Shown in pieces: positions 35,443 to 47,109 of a stretch of DNA of 64,000 nucleotides. Position 1 is the first letter of the stretch. The number at the start of each line of letters is the position of its first letter. The stretch spans positions 620,001 to 684,000 of the forward strand of contig JAQJZZ010000020.1 in NCBI GenBank assembly GCA_030077755.1. The letters are read 5' to 3'. The DNA is from Filosporella fistucella. Lineage: Eukaryota; Ascomycota; Leotiomycetes; Helotiales. A model generated the notes under the pieces. That model saw only the letters and a list, made by a program, of their open reading frames with translations. It did no database searches and had not been told where the DNA came from. A program made the position numbers and the translations under genes.

Positions 35443-37745
35443 CTACTGCATCATCTGACAATAAACACTCACTTCCACCCCCTCCAATGTCTCCAAATTC
35501 TCAAACTCAGCACAAGTCTCTATATGGTATCCCACATGAAGCTTTATAACATACTGCCAGACTTTCCTTTCCTTCTCGGTAGCTTGCAGAAGCTGATTAC
35601 AGAACTCACGTAAACCTTTAGTCTCGGTAGTGAGAGGGGTAAGTAAAGTTTTTATCCTCATTTCGGTAGCGAAGGTAGGATCACTGGCGGAGCTGGCTAG
35701 AATGTTGGTCTCAAAAATAGGTGTCCCATGGTTATCAAGATAGACAATAAGCATTTCGATGTTTGTCCTCAGTTGTTGGATCGCGGAGTAGAGCAGCCGA
35801 CAAGCTTTTTTCTGTCCCGGGTATGGTGCATAGATGAGAGCACCAAACCAATGAAAAGGTTCGAGGCACACAGGATCAGTGTATTGTTGAAGAGAGGATG
35901 GGTAAGAGTGAGCGGAAGATAGACTTTGCTGGATGGCTTGTAGCCTGAGGATGTAGCGGTAGACGGAGTGAGTGTAGACTGTGAGGGTATCTTCGTAGGC
36001 TTTGTTTTCGATACAGAAGCCCGAGGAAGATGAAGCGTTGTTGGTGAAAGGATATTGGTTGTTGGATGGTGAGTAAGAGGAGTTGTTGGAAGAAACCCCT
36101 GCATTCTGAGGTGGATGAAAGTCGTCATCATCATCAAAAAATGAGTCTTCAGATTCTATTTCGTCGCCACCATCAGCGCTCTCGTATTCAGCCTCGTAGA
36201 AGTCCAGCTCCATCTCTCCGTTCTCAGCTTCATCCTCGTTCTCTGTCCCGAAATCTCTCCCATCGGTCTGCACGGGCCATGAGCGTGCAGGAATTTGACC
36301 CCTGGTGAATATAGTCTCCAACCTGGACAATTCTGGGCTCCTTGAACCAAAGTGACTTTGGATAAGTATTTGACTATCCTCCAAGTTGGTAACTTGATGT
36401 ACCGTATAGTAATGGTCATCATTCGAATTATCTCGGTCATTTTCACTATACCCATCACTATTCTCCCCTTCATCTGCGACGTCTTCCTCCTCAAGTTCAC
36501 CCTCGCCATCCTCGCTGTCGTCTCCCTCAATATCTTCCCAGCCATTTTCTTCGTCTTCTTGCTCACCCGTCTCGACTTTTTGCCCCTCATTTTCTACAGA
36601 GGAAACCCCAAGAGGTTCCTCTCCTTGGACCTGTTCAGGAAGAGATGGAGATCTAGGCGAGACCGAACGAGGTGTTGAAGCTCTAGATACGTGTCGGTGG
36701 CGATATCCGGCATAAGACATGGTCCCTTCTATTGGTCGTATTTGATCGATGGAAGCGCCTTCATCGACAGACGTCTGAGCAGGAAAGCTACCTGCTGTTA
36801 CTGAGGGATTGGAGTCCTCGTCAGCTCGAGAAACTTGACGCATCATTGCAAAGTCGTGAATTTTGTAGTTAGAATCAGACATCATGTCTTCCACTTCAAG
36901 CTCATCCTCTCTAAAACTAGCAAGAGGTTCTGCATTCGAATTATGGTACCTAGTTGTAATCACTCTGGAAACACATCTTGGGTCTAAATTATTGTAGAAG
37001 TCGGCCCATGAAAATCTTCCATAGTTGAAAGAGACAGGCGTACCAAATGCTGAGTCCCCAGGACTACCTACATCACTTTGAGCAGGCAGATCAGATCCAT
37101 CGACGTTAGTCGTGTCGGTAACGAGAACCCCACCGACAGTAGTACTTTGCAGGGAAAGAGTAAGTGATTCCTCAAGGGTTCTAACTTCGGTATTTGAGTT
37201 TGCAGGAGCAAGACGACGCTGCAGGAGGTTGCTCCGAGATAGGTTGAAATTAATGTCCACGTCCAAGTCAGGGAGAAAGCTGATGCTTGGAGCTGTATAT
37301 TCTACTCTATTTTGATTGTGTGGTGAATGGAAGTATGGACATCTCTCCTCCAAAATAGGAATGGTTATTGTATGATACATGATTGGGATAGGACTTGGCG
37401 CAGGCATGGCTATTCGAGGGTTAGCAGTGTATTTGACTGGCATAGGTATAGCTTACATGAAAGACGATCTAGTTGAGCCCTGGCGTTGAGGAGTCTGGTG
37501 GATTGGGAAGATCTTGTCTGTGTACTTGTTGGCAGACGACCCTCGAAATTGACGGAGTCTTCTGCTTGAGTCATAGTTATGGCAGGTAGGCTTGATCCAG
37601 TGCTCGAGACATAGTGATCAGTCATTCTTTGAGCGCCATCATTGCCTGCAATTCGCATTTGGGATTCTGTTTTAGATTGAGTATCAGGCTGAGCTCTAGA
37701 TGACCTCACATCTTCGCCAGAATCTTTGAGCAATGGAAGCCCCAT
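35443..37745 (-). CDS. Acidic fungal protein of unknown function (2 exons)
   Basis: Minus-strand exons 37745..37457 and 37409..35443 give 751 residues. The 47-nt intron has a GTAAGC donor, a perfect TGCTAAC branch site and an ATAG acceptor. Residues up to about 560 are polar with a strongly acidic middle (EDEENGWEDIEGDDSEDGEG, then further Glu/Asp runs), so probably disordered. The last ~180 residues look folded and helical: VYRYILRLQAIQQSLSSAHS, then CLEPFHWFGALIYAPYPGQK, then TNIEMLIVYLDNHG and VWQYVIKLHVGYHIETCAEF. I do not recognise the domain. The gene is divergent from CIA1 with 549 bp between start codons. Confidence 0.8.
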
Positions 37746-38294
37746 GATGATTATGACCGGAGTAACGCAATGACCCTATGGAGCAGCCAAATTGGACGGA
37801 ATCGATGACTTTACACAAGATGAATGATATGATAGCTTGGAAAAGCAAATCAAAATATGGAGCTCTCTTTCCCAAGGGGAAATGAAATTGAACGGTTTGT
37901 AAAAGCTTTATGAAAGTGATAGCAAGGAATAGCAGAAAAAAATCCGTGGAAAGACTGTGAAAGACTAGTGGAAAGGCCATCTTTCATCTAGACATCGGCG
38001 CCAAAACATTGCATTATCTCATCATCATATTCGCTATAACTTAGATATGAGGTAGATATTTGAGGCTACTAGCCCAATTGTGTGATATGACAGAACTTCA
38101 AATCTCAAGAAGGAAAGGAGAGTGGTTTTAGGTCACAAGCTTAGGCACCTTACCTATTCTCGACTAGTCCTGCGGTCCAGACTCTCGTTAATCTTATCGC
38201 AAACCCTTGAACAAAACAAATGCCCCTCATTACCAATTCAGCTCTTTTATTTTCTCATTCCCATTTGCGTGTAACCGTCGCACTCGACAACACA
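37746..38294. promoter_or_regulatory. Divergent promoter between the acidic-protein gene and CIA1
   Basis: 549 bp between two start codons pointing away from each other. The CIA1 side is C/A-rich close to its ATG. No specific binding site was recognised. Confidence 0.4.
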
Positions 38295-39677
38295 ATGGCC
38301 GCAACTGTCCCAATACAGCTTCTTCCGCTCGCAGTTTTCAAACCAATTGCTGCTACTCGAGCATGGCAGACGATTCCGAATCCAAACGGTCTGCCCCTCA
38401 TCGCCTCCGCCATCGCAGACAAGACTGTTCGGGTCTACTCACTCAAGAATTTCACCCTTCACTCTGTTCTCGAAGGGGGTCATTCGCGTGCAGTTCGATC
38501 TTTGGCATGGGAGCCTAAGCAGCGAAATAATGGTACTCTGTGTATTGCGACAGGAAGTTTCGATTATTCGGTGGGAATCTGGAGAAGAAAAGAAGAAACC
38601 TCCGCGGAGGAAGATGGTCCAGCTTTGGAGGTCGAGGTCACAAGCGATGGGATAAAGCAAAATGGAAATTCGAAGGCAAAAGATTCAGATGCAGACTCAG
38701 ATGAGGATGCTGAAGAATGGGAATTCTCACTTGTGCTGGATGGACATGGTGCTGAAGTAAAGAGTTTATCGTGGTCGCCGTCAGGACAATATTTGGCTAG
38801 TTGCGCAAGAGACAAACAGATATGGATATGGGAGGATGTTGGAGAGGAAGGTGCTGACGATTGGGAGACTATTGCAGTTATTGATGGTCATGAAGGAGAC
38901 GTGAAATGCGTGTGCTGGCGCAAAGATGATGGAAATGGAGAGGTACTTGCGAGCGCCAGTTACGATGATACCATCCGACTCTGGAGAGACGATGGAGAGG
39001 ACGAATGGTGCGAGTTTGCAAATATAGAAGGACATGAAGGAACAGTGTGGAGTCTAGATTGGGAACCAGAAGTCAGCATGAACATCACGAATCCGGTGCC
39101 AGAAAATTCAGACAACCACACTCCTCGTACAGCTCGTCTACTCTCCTCCTCCGCTGACTGTACAATTCGCGTGTGGACAAAAGCATACAATACACCTCTT
39201 CCAAATCGCCCTTCCTATCTCAATTCCGGTATTCCATCTACTATGCGACCACCTCCAGCAACTGAAACATGGGAATGCACATCCATCCTTCCCAAAGTTC
39301 ACAATCTACCCGTTTATGGTATATCCTGGAGCAAGACAACCGGGCGAGTTGTATCCACAGGCGGTGATGGCAAAATAGCTATATATGAAGAGAGAACCAA
39401 AGGCCGGACCTCAGTTGGTGGAGCTATTGAGCGAGAATGGGTTGTCCTGGCTGTTGTAGAGGGAGCTCATGGTCCGTATGAGGTTAATCATGTTACATGG
39501 TGTACGCGTTATGACGCGGGGAGGAAATCGGATACTGAGGAAATGGTTATTTCGACTGGTGATGATGGACATATCAAGGCGTGGGCCATTGAGGAAATTG
39601 CCTCCTCAAAGGAATCTCAAGCAGTTTCACCAGAGAGAATCGTGCCTGTCATTCAAGAGATTGGACCGGCCTCGTAG
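38295..39677 (+). CDS. cia1: Cytosolic iron-sulfur assembly WD40 protein CIA1
   Basis: Single exon, 460 residues. Cia1 (CIAO1) is the beta-propeller scaffold of the CIA targeting complex, which hands 4Fe-4S clusters to cytosolic and nuclear apoproteins such as DNA polymerases and helicases. Seven WD-type blades can be traced, e.g. IADKTVRVYSL, TGSFDYSVGIWRR, LSWSPSGQYLASCARDKQIWIW, CVCWRKDDGNGEVLASASYDDTIRLW, LLSSSADCTIRVW, VSTGGDGKIAIYE and ISTGDDGHIKAWAIEE. A Ser/Asp/Glu-rich insert (about residues 105-145) between the second and third blades is a usual fungal elaboration. The ATG at 38295 follows ACAAC and matches the family N-terminus (PIQLLPLAVFKP); an in-frame ATG at 38220 would add 25 leader-like residues. 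Confidence 0.93.
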   Translation: MAATVPIQLLPLAVFKPIAATRAWQTIPNPNGLPLIASAIADKTVRVYSLKNFTLHSVLEGGHSRAVRSLAWEPKQRNNGTLCIATGSFDYSVGIWRRKEETSAEEDGPALEVEVTSDGIKQNGNSKAKDSDADSDEDAEEWEFSLVLDGHGAEVKSLSWSPSGQYLASCARDKQIWIWEDVGEEGADDWETIAVIDGHEGDVKCVCWRKDDGNGEVLASASYDDTIRLWRDDGEDEWCEFANIEGHEGTVWSLDWEPEVSMNITNPVPENSDNHTPRTARLLSSSADCTIRVWTKAYNTPLPNRPSYLNSGIPSTMRPPPATETWECTSILPKVHNLPVYGISWSKTTGRVVSTGGDGKIAIYEERTKGRTSVGGAIEREWVVLAVVEGAHGPYEVNHVTWCTRYDAGRKSDTEEMVISTGDDGHIKAWAIEEIASSKESQAVSPERIVPVIQEIGPAS

Positions 39678-42600
39678 GTGGATGCTCGAGGACAGGGAGA
39701 GTGTGGGAACAGATAGTTCAAGAGATATACACAGTCGCGGTTCTGAGGCGAAAGGGGAAATGTAGGATATGACTTGCATAGCGAGGCGCACAGGATGATA
39801 TTCATGCATTCAGGGCATTATAGAGGGAAGTAGATGAATACTGGCATAGAAAGGATGATTGAATACGACGATTTCACGATGACCAAGATGTCCGCTGCAT
39901 ATACTTGAGTTGGGTAAGGAGACCAAATCTCGAGGTCCTAAGCCGAAGCGCACTTGGCCAGGAAATAGTGAGCCTCCCTTCAAACATCCGATGACATCGA
40001 GATCTTGAACACTCAACCAGATCACTCGCAAAACGTATATCCCAAGCATTGCTGCTTCCACCCTAGATTTTCACGCCATGTTCTCAAGTGTACTTGTACT
40101 TTGGTCTTCAAAACACCACCGAATTGTAAGGTATCATTCTGCGGGTAAACCCTCCATCGTTTTTCCAAAACACCTGCTTATCCGTTCATCAAGTGGAGAA
40201 AAACTAGGTACCTTGTGAATGCAGAATGGGCAACAAATGCAAGAAATATAGGGGAAAGGGGATATGATAACAAAATACGGACAAACCGAAGGAAAGATGC
40301 ATAAGTGTAGATTCGGATTTTGAAATGACAAGATGAATGAAATATTCCTGCTGTTTTAATAGACGCTTTTGTGATGTAGTGCGTTTCTGTGGCTCCAGAT
40401 GTCAAGTGTGTGCAATAAAGAAATATTCAGTATCTTGAAACAAATAAGAGATACTATAATCTATAAGAAGGAAACCCCAGAGAATTTTACATGTGAGACA
40501 AAATCTACCTCCAGATGGACAGCCACATCTATATTCGCCTTAGGCTCGATAAATAGAGGCCTTGCGGGGGCATTGCGATGTGCGACAAAAGTCGATATGG
40601 AGATGAGGACATCCCATCTTTCCAGGTAGCTGTGGCTACCACCTCAAAGGCGCCACAAAGCATAAGATATACAACAAAATTGGTCAGTCATACCTGTGGG
40701 CGCCTTAGGCTCAATGTATTAGGGCCTTGCGAGGGTAATGCGATGTCCGACAAAAGTCGAATAAGAGTTGAGGAAGTACTATTTTCCTAAGGTAGCTTTG
40801 AACAAAAGGCTTCCAAATCTACCCACGATATGATACAAAGAATCTTAAGAGATCGGTTTACCTAGGTAGGTATAAGTGGTTCTTCTAGTGGCGACGGGGG
40901 TATTGCGATGTGCGTCAAAAACCGAGCAAAGCCTTACACTTGAGGATATACTCTCTTTAGCCAATGGGAAGGATCCGCTAATTCTGCGATATGCGTCGAA
41001 ATTTCTCCCTAGAGGCGCTTTACCAAGACAGGTATAAGCGTATTTCAGTGGTGACGGGAGTGCTACGATGTGCGTCAAAAATCCGGCAAAGCCTTTGAGG
41101 TTATACTCTCATTATCCAATAAGAAGGATCCGCCAGTTCTGCGATATGCGTCAAAACTTGGAATATTCAGCCTAAGGCATGAAGAGTACTTACTCTAGGC
41201 ATCTTCTAGGTAGGTGACGGGTATTGCGATGTGCGTCAAAATTTGAGGGGGTAAGGATATACTATAGGAATGCTTTGACTCTCAGTAGGCCTAGCAAATG
41301 TGCGCTGTGTGTCAAATTACACATTTATGCCAGGAGAGGACCTGAATTAGCCCTCTTCAATAGCCTGCGGTGTGTGTCAAAACTTGACAAGAGTCTAAGC
41401 ATCATGTCATTTTGCAAGGCTTTGGCAGGAATATCTGCTCTACTTCCTCAAAAATAACCTCGATATACAGGACCTCAAATCTAAAGGATAAAGAGCCACT
41501 GATGATTATCTGGAAATAGTTCTGAGCTTTAGGAGTCACACCTATCTAGCTGACCGAGTGATCTCGAGGAGGTGAGATCCAATTATTAGCATATCGTCTC
41601 CCAACCTGGTTTGTAAAGTGAGGAAAAGTGTAATCACATCTCTAGCAAATAAAGCACAACCTAGGAATCTACAAACAGAATTTTCATACAGTCGAAATCA
41701 AAAAGCAGATCTGCTAAGCATCATCAAGATAATGATGGACTCATTAAGGTGCGCTGAAAGCAAGAACGACTTCCTGTGGCTGCCATGGAAGGAATGATAA
41801 AGACTGGGATAGTGTCTCCAATCATAAGACAGTTGGGAGGAGTCTCTTCAGTGCAGAGTGAGATGGTCATATAGCTACTTCCTTTGTTTTAAGGTCTATA
41901 TATATGGCATGTAAAATCAGCGCAATACGGAAGGAAGCTCCTTTTGTGTTCAGATTGCAGAGATAAAAGACACAGCGAGAAAGGCAATCTTATCGGATCT
42001 GAAACTATGTTGTACTTGAAAAGGCTTGAACAGAATTTGAACAAATGCCAGGCTGAGCAAATTTAACAATCGAAATGAAAACTCGCAAATCAATAAAAGG
42101 AATTGTTGGGTTCTGTAGGAGGTGGGATTCGCTTGCTGCCTTGCCTCCGATGCCTACTCGGATCCGTCGCTCAATTTTAAAACTTCGAGAACTAACATCA
42201 AAATTTCTACTACGGGCTCGGTATCTGTACCCACCAAGTCTCTCACCCATGAACTGTTGGCACGCCACCTACACAATTAATTCAACCGATATCAATCAGC
42301 CTGGATGGATGAGTTGTCGTTTTGTCGCAACCTCGACCTTGCACAAGAGCCGATTATCAGATGAATTCTGAAACTCCGGATCAACTCTAATCTGTTCCCC
42401 TGGGACCACCGGATATTTGAATTAACGTTGAGTTTATGCTCAACCCTGGAGCAGGTCGGTCTTGGAAGAGGGCGCAATTTGTTTCACGTGGAGATCCTGG
42501 AGAGGCGTCAAGCTTTCAGATTGCAAAGGTGCTTGATGGAGGAGTGAGGGGTTGGAGAAATGAGGATGGGATGACAGATCCTGACAAGCCGCGAAGGATT

Positions 42601-44314
42601 CCTCCCATTACATCGGATTCAATTCCCTTGGAACGAGATACGACCTGACCGCTCAAGAGGCACAGAGAATGTTGTGCGATGATTCCTGCTATCAGGCGAT
42701 GGGAATAGCATCATAGAAAAACAGAGCCAGCTGGCAATTCAGGTACCCGTGAGCTGGAAAGCATGTCATCGAATACGGTTCTCAAACGAGATGTTCCTCA
42801 AGGGTACACAAAGCTTGGGCTGTGACGTTCCCGCACCCAATCGACACACTTTTCACCGTGCAGAAAACGGTGTTTCATGATTCTCGCAGTGCGGCTGGTG
42901 ATCCCACAATTCAAACGGGGACTGAGGGTCTTTTCTTCCCTGCTGTTCAGGAGAGGAGAACGATCAATCACATCATGAAAAACGAAGCAATTGCGAATTC
43001 TGAAAACCTCTTGGCTTGCAATTTCTGGAATACGGGTGTACAGCTTCCTTTATTACACCAAATTTGAATCTATTCAAAGACAGACGCCGGACCAATCCCA
43101 ACGATCCCGTACCGCGGAATAGCTCAGGGGAAGAAAAGTTTAATCCGGCATCTAAACCGACGATTCGTCAGTGTTGACGAAGAAAAGGCCTAGTTATGCA
43201 GGTAGATACACGAAAATTCTGCACCACTTTGCCAATCAAGACTGCAGTTGGCCGTTTAGCTGGGCATCCGAATCGGCTGAGGCGTCCATGAATAACTGTA
43301 CTAATAATCTCCGGCCGTCATCATAGCGGTGGGGGTTACTGATCTCAATATGATTTGATATACGACGTTGATATGAAGTGGTGATGAGTGGTAAGCCAGG
43401 AAACCAAATAAGGAATTCTAACAGCATACACAAAGTTACGATTTGTTGGAGAGGGAATGCTTCCATCCAGTGCATCTATTCATGATGGATGTCTGGAGGA
43501 CTGAGCAAAAGAAACTTGTTCTGGCACCCGCCAATCTATTATCCGTCTGGCTGCAGCCGAGTTCATCCCATGGCGTTGCGTTTCACCAGTTCAAAGACCA
43601 ACCAACGCTGAGAAGCTGCATCGTACCTGACGATCCACCAAGCCAGCGCAAGGGCCGGCGGCGGCCACTTCCCCAATCAGTGCCCCTATCTCCACCCTAC
43701 CGAGCCCCCTAATCAATTTTAGCATTTGGCCACACACCCACTTGCAGGTCACTATCACAACCTCCCAGGCCTCCCTGCACACTCCCTGCCCCTCAACTCC
43801 CTTTCACAGCCTCCTGTCCGTCAACCCCCGAAGAGCCAAAGGTCCAAAGGTCTCTGTTGGTCTCCATCTTGGACCACCAAGTCGTCCATGCCGGCCAATT
43901 CTAAGGCTCCATTATTATTGTTGTACCGCAACCAGCATCATGGAATCCCTGGCGCCTGGACGAATCCTCTTCTAGTCCCTCTCTACCCTGCCACTTGCAA
44001 TTCGCGCTTCCCTTTTGTCAACTACACTCCCTTCTCTGCTTGCTCTCTTTTACTCTCTTTCCCTCTCTACCAAGATCTCTCTTGACCATCACAGTCCTTA
44101 CAGTCATTCTTTGCAATAGATTCACTTTCATTTCCAAACTTCAGTCATTCTTTACGAGAGTTATCAAAACATTGCGGAATCGACTTTCGCTCATTATACC
44201 CACTGTCCATACCGAGAATACCCAATTCACGAATCAACGACCCCGAACTCAAGGAGTTTTGTTAGAGAAGCATCAATAGCTGAGGAAATCTGAGCAGAGA
44301 AATCATATTCCACA
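39678..44314. other. Gene-free region around the satellite array
   Basis: 4.6 kb without a convincing gene. It contains the tandem array at 40488-41382. From about 43690 to 44310 it is strongly C/T-rich, as expected for the promoter and leader of the secreted-protein gene at 44315. Reading frames in between are short and lack leaders or domains. Confidence 0.5.
40488..41382 (+). repeat. Diverged satellite: ~80-bp monomers in ~160-bp dimers, each with a 16-bp box
   Basis: A 16-bp box close to GCGATRTGCGTCAAAA recurs at 40575, 40740, 40905, 40986, 41065, 41141, 41226, 41302 and 41367, with weaker versions at 40488, 40664 and 40825. Neighbouring boxes are mostly 76-89 bp apart (65 bp for the last pair). 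Two monomer types alternate. Type A (40575, 40740, 40905, 41065, 41226; 160-165 bp apart) is usually preceded by a G-rich CGGGRGTATT-like phrase. Type B (40664, 40825, 40986, 41141, 41302) is preceded in the better copies by AAGGATCCGC-N-TTCT. The stretch around 40925-41001 is nearly repeated at 41085-41156. All boxes face the same way. There is no long open frame. Flanks have diverged more than the box. Confidence 0.85.
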
Positions 44315-45478
44315 ATGCAATTCACACTCGCCACTGTGGCCTTCTTCGCGGCTTTGGCCTCCGCTCACCAGCACAACCCCCAGCACTTCCACCACCGTCG
44401 TCAATATAACACCACTGGTGGACCATCAACCACCTTGACCGTCTTCGCAACCTCTGTCTTCACCATCACTAGCTGCGCACAATCAATAACTGACTGCCCC
44501 GCTCGCGCTTCAGAGTCTACCAACGAATACGTTGTTACCAAGACCATTGACAGCTTCACCGTAAGAGTACATAAGTTAGGAGAAAAGTATATATACTAAC
44601 TTGTATAGACTGTCTGCCCTGTCGCTGAGGCCGAGTCCATCAGCTCAAAGATTGCTTCCTCATACGCTGCATCTGCTTCTACCGCAAATGGTGTTGTCTC
44701 TACCCCAGCCGGAACAGGTGTCCCAACCAAGGGCAATGCCGTTTCTTACCCATCTGTCCCTCTCTCAACTGGAGCCAACAGCGGCCCTGCCGTTTCCCCA
44801 TACCCAAGTGGAGCCGAAAGCGTTGTCTTGACCTATACTCTTGGATCTGGAACTTCAACCACCGTTGTTACAACCACCATTAAGCACACCAAGACCGCTA
44901 CTGTCTACGCTACCAAGTCTGGAGAGGCTGAGGTTACTCCTAAGCAGGGTAATGTCAACAGCGGAGAGGAGACTACCACCATCACTGGAACTTCCACCTC
45001 TACCAGATATGTTACCGTCAAGCCAGTCTCATCTGGTGCTGCTGGATCTTCTGCCTTGGGAGCAGCTTCTGCCGGCGGCTGTGTTCCAGTCACCGTTACC
45101 GTTGCTTTGTCAACTGTCACTGTGGTATGTAAATCGTCTTGTCTAGTCAAAATCAAATACTTACTCTCGCAGACCGAGACCGCTGCTTCTACCCCAACAA
45201 CTAAAGGATCGTCTGGTGAGGTTTCATCTTACCCAGTCAAGCAAATCGATACCACTAGCGCCAGCGAGGTCACCATCCTCAGCACCGCCACTGTTATCCC
45301 AGTCCTTTCCACTGGTGCCCCATACGGAAACGGTACCGCTGCCGGTGCCGCTACCACTAAGTCGAAGAAGAAGTGCTCCAGCGTCTTCCCATCCGGCTTC
45401 ATTTCCAAGACCAAGGTCGGAGGATCTGCCACCCTCACTCCAGTTCCCACTGGATACCCCACTGGATACGCATACTAA
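44315..45478 (+). CDS. Secreted Ser/Thr-rich cell-wall-type protein (3 exons)
   Basis: Exons 44315..44560, 44609..45124 and 45173..45478 give 355 residues; both introns are 48 nt, the first with a perfect TACTAAC branch site. The first 17 residues (MQFTLATVAFFAALASA) are a clear signal peptide. A His-rich segment follows, ending in HHRR at residues 26-29, which fits a Kex2-type cleavage. The mature protein is dominated by Thr, Ser, Ala and Val with repeated TTT/TVT phrases, expected to be heavily O-mannosylated. Cys pairs appear in SCAQSITDCPARA and TTVCPVAEAE, a pattern common in fungal wall adhesin-like proteins. There is no hydrophobic C-terminal tail, so no GPI anchor is predicted; the protein ends PTGYPTGYAY. 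Function is unknown; wall structure or secretion into the medium is likely. Confidence 0.85.
45125..45172 (+). other. 48-nt frame-preserving intron of the secreted protein
   Basis: Donor GTATGT, acceptor CTCGCAG, length divisible by three and no in-frame stop. Retention would add 16 residues including two Cys and would not truncate the protein. Splicing restores the composition bias on both sides (STVTV joined to TETAAS), so it is annotated as an intron. Confidence 0.65.
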
Positions 45479-47109
45479 GCTATGACCGATCAATTGGGAT
45501 AGAAGACGGAGTTTGTCGGTTGGAGGATCTGTCACGAAAAATTACCTATCTTGTTCAAATTTACTTCTTGTCGCTACTTAGACCTTCTGTGGAATAGCTG
45601 CCATGTCTTCGTATTTATTGCTTTCAATCACGGACATCTTGAGAGGTTACCAGGCGTATACATTAATGTATAACCTAACTCCTTATCATATTCGAAATTG
45701 GAATCAATTCTTTTACACACTTCTTTTCTTACATCTACATATATAGCTGTCTATGCATCAAACCCAGCTGGATTGGAACGGCGTTCAGAAATGAGAAGAT
45801 TATCTCATGTGGGGAACATCGTGTACGTACTGTACCTGGAAAAGAGAATGGAATTCTTTATCAATCATTCCGGGCCTAGTTTTGATCTGGAGTGGGAAAG
45901 GAATGGAATATTCTTGTACCTCCTCACACGATGCGATCCCTGATGATGCTTATGATGTACGCTTTCGTTTCGATTGTATGTATGATTATTTATGTCTATA
46001 TGTGACTTTAAACAAATTGCGCTTATCATTGAATTGTGATTGTGACAAGGAGCTTGTGAGATTGGATGTACTGTACTTGATATGGTCTGTGAGGTGGTTT
46101 CATGTGCCTTGGTTGTCTCTCCTTGAAATGAATCAAAAAGACTGCGCCTCGGCTCCAAGAGCGGAATGAGTTCTTATGTCCTCGTATTATTATACGATAC
46201 GATTTAATCTCTCATGTCATTCTTTGAATTTCCAGAGTTGTAGTATCGTGCTTCGTGAATCCCACTTGACCAAAATTAGAAGTGAATTATTCAGAGTTCT
46301 ACATCAAAGAATCATGCAAGTAACTTTATCTCCACACGTGATGTATTATCAGCACCGATTATGGTTCTATTTCGAGCTTGTCAATATTAGCTCGGGAACT
46401 TCACCTCTTCGAGCGACGATCTCCTTTGATGACGCCCAGGAATGCTCTATACCAAATTCTAGAATCACACGCAATGGGAAGGCGGTCAGGTAGCTCTCAA
46501 CTCTCCAGCCTCCCCAGCCTCACCTCAAGACACATTCAAGGTCAGACAATTGTGTATCACACGAAGGTTTCAAGAGCGAGTCACGGACCAGGAATCACGT
46601 ATCTATTGTTTGACGCTCAGCTGAGTGAGGAATAGGAGACAGCAAAAAGCAAACACTTCCGCTGAATTATTGTTTCTCGTTGCTTCTCTTGCCTTGTGAT
46701 GCTCTGTCATCCTGCTTTATGAAGTGGTGGCTTAAACGAACACGGCCTAGCGAATCCCGCAACCAAACATCCTGCTTGCGAAGTCTCTCGAGCTCTTACG
46801 ACATCCATCTTGATTCTCCAACCTCTCCCTTTTTGCCTTGCTTTGCGTTCGCTGCGTCAACGTCTTCATTTCTCTGTACATTGCGCCGGTTGAGGAATGT
46901 AAATACGATTCTGCAGCGGCATTCATTGTACTTGTGCACCCCACTTCCATACTCTTCTTTTCCGCGACGGACGGAACAATACATTCTTTTCGACCCTCGA
47001 TACTTTCAATACCGACCGCATTCATCCGGCATTAACAACTTCACCCCGCTCGAAGGATTACTCCAGCTTGATATTACCATACTAACTTCTATTCACACAT
47101 CTCGCATTC
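45479..47109. other. Intergenic region
   Basis: About 1.6 kb between two plus-strand genes. The left part is A/T-rich and should include the 3' untranslated region of the secreted protein. The right part (about 46840-47109) is C/T-rich and probably the leader of the Tcp11 gene. No gene or structured repeat was seen. Confidence 0.45.

Noticed and set aside
36156..36590. 144-codon Arg/Lys-rich frame on the minus strand
   Set aside because: It is an out-of-phase shadow of the acidic stretch of the gene at 35443-37745.
37410..37443. Start of the acidic protein at MPVKYTANP inside the intron
   Set aside because: That stretch contains a perfect branch site and lies between good donor and acceptor signals; joining to the upstream exon keeps frame and extends the protein.
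40488..41382. CRISPR array as an explanation for the regularly spaced boxes
   Set aside because: Spacers are themselves related to each other, units alternate in two types, the host is a eukaryote and no cas genes are near. It is a diverged satellite.
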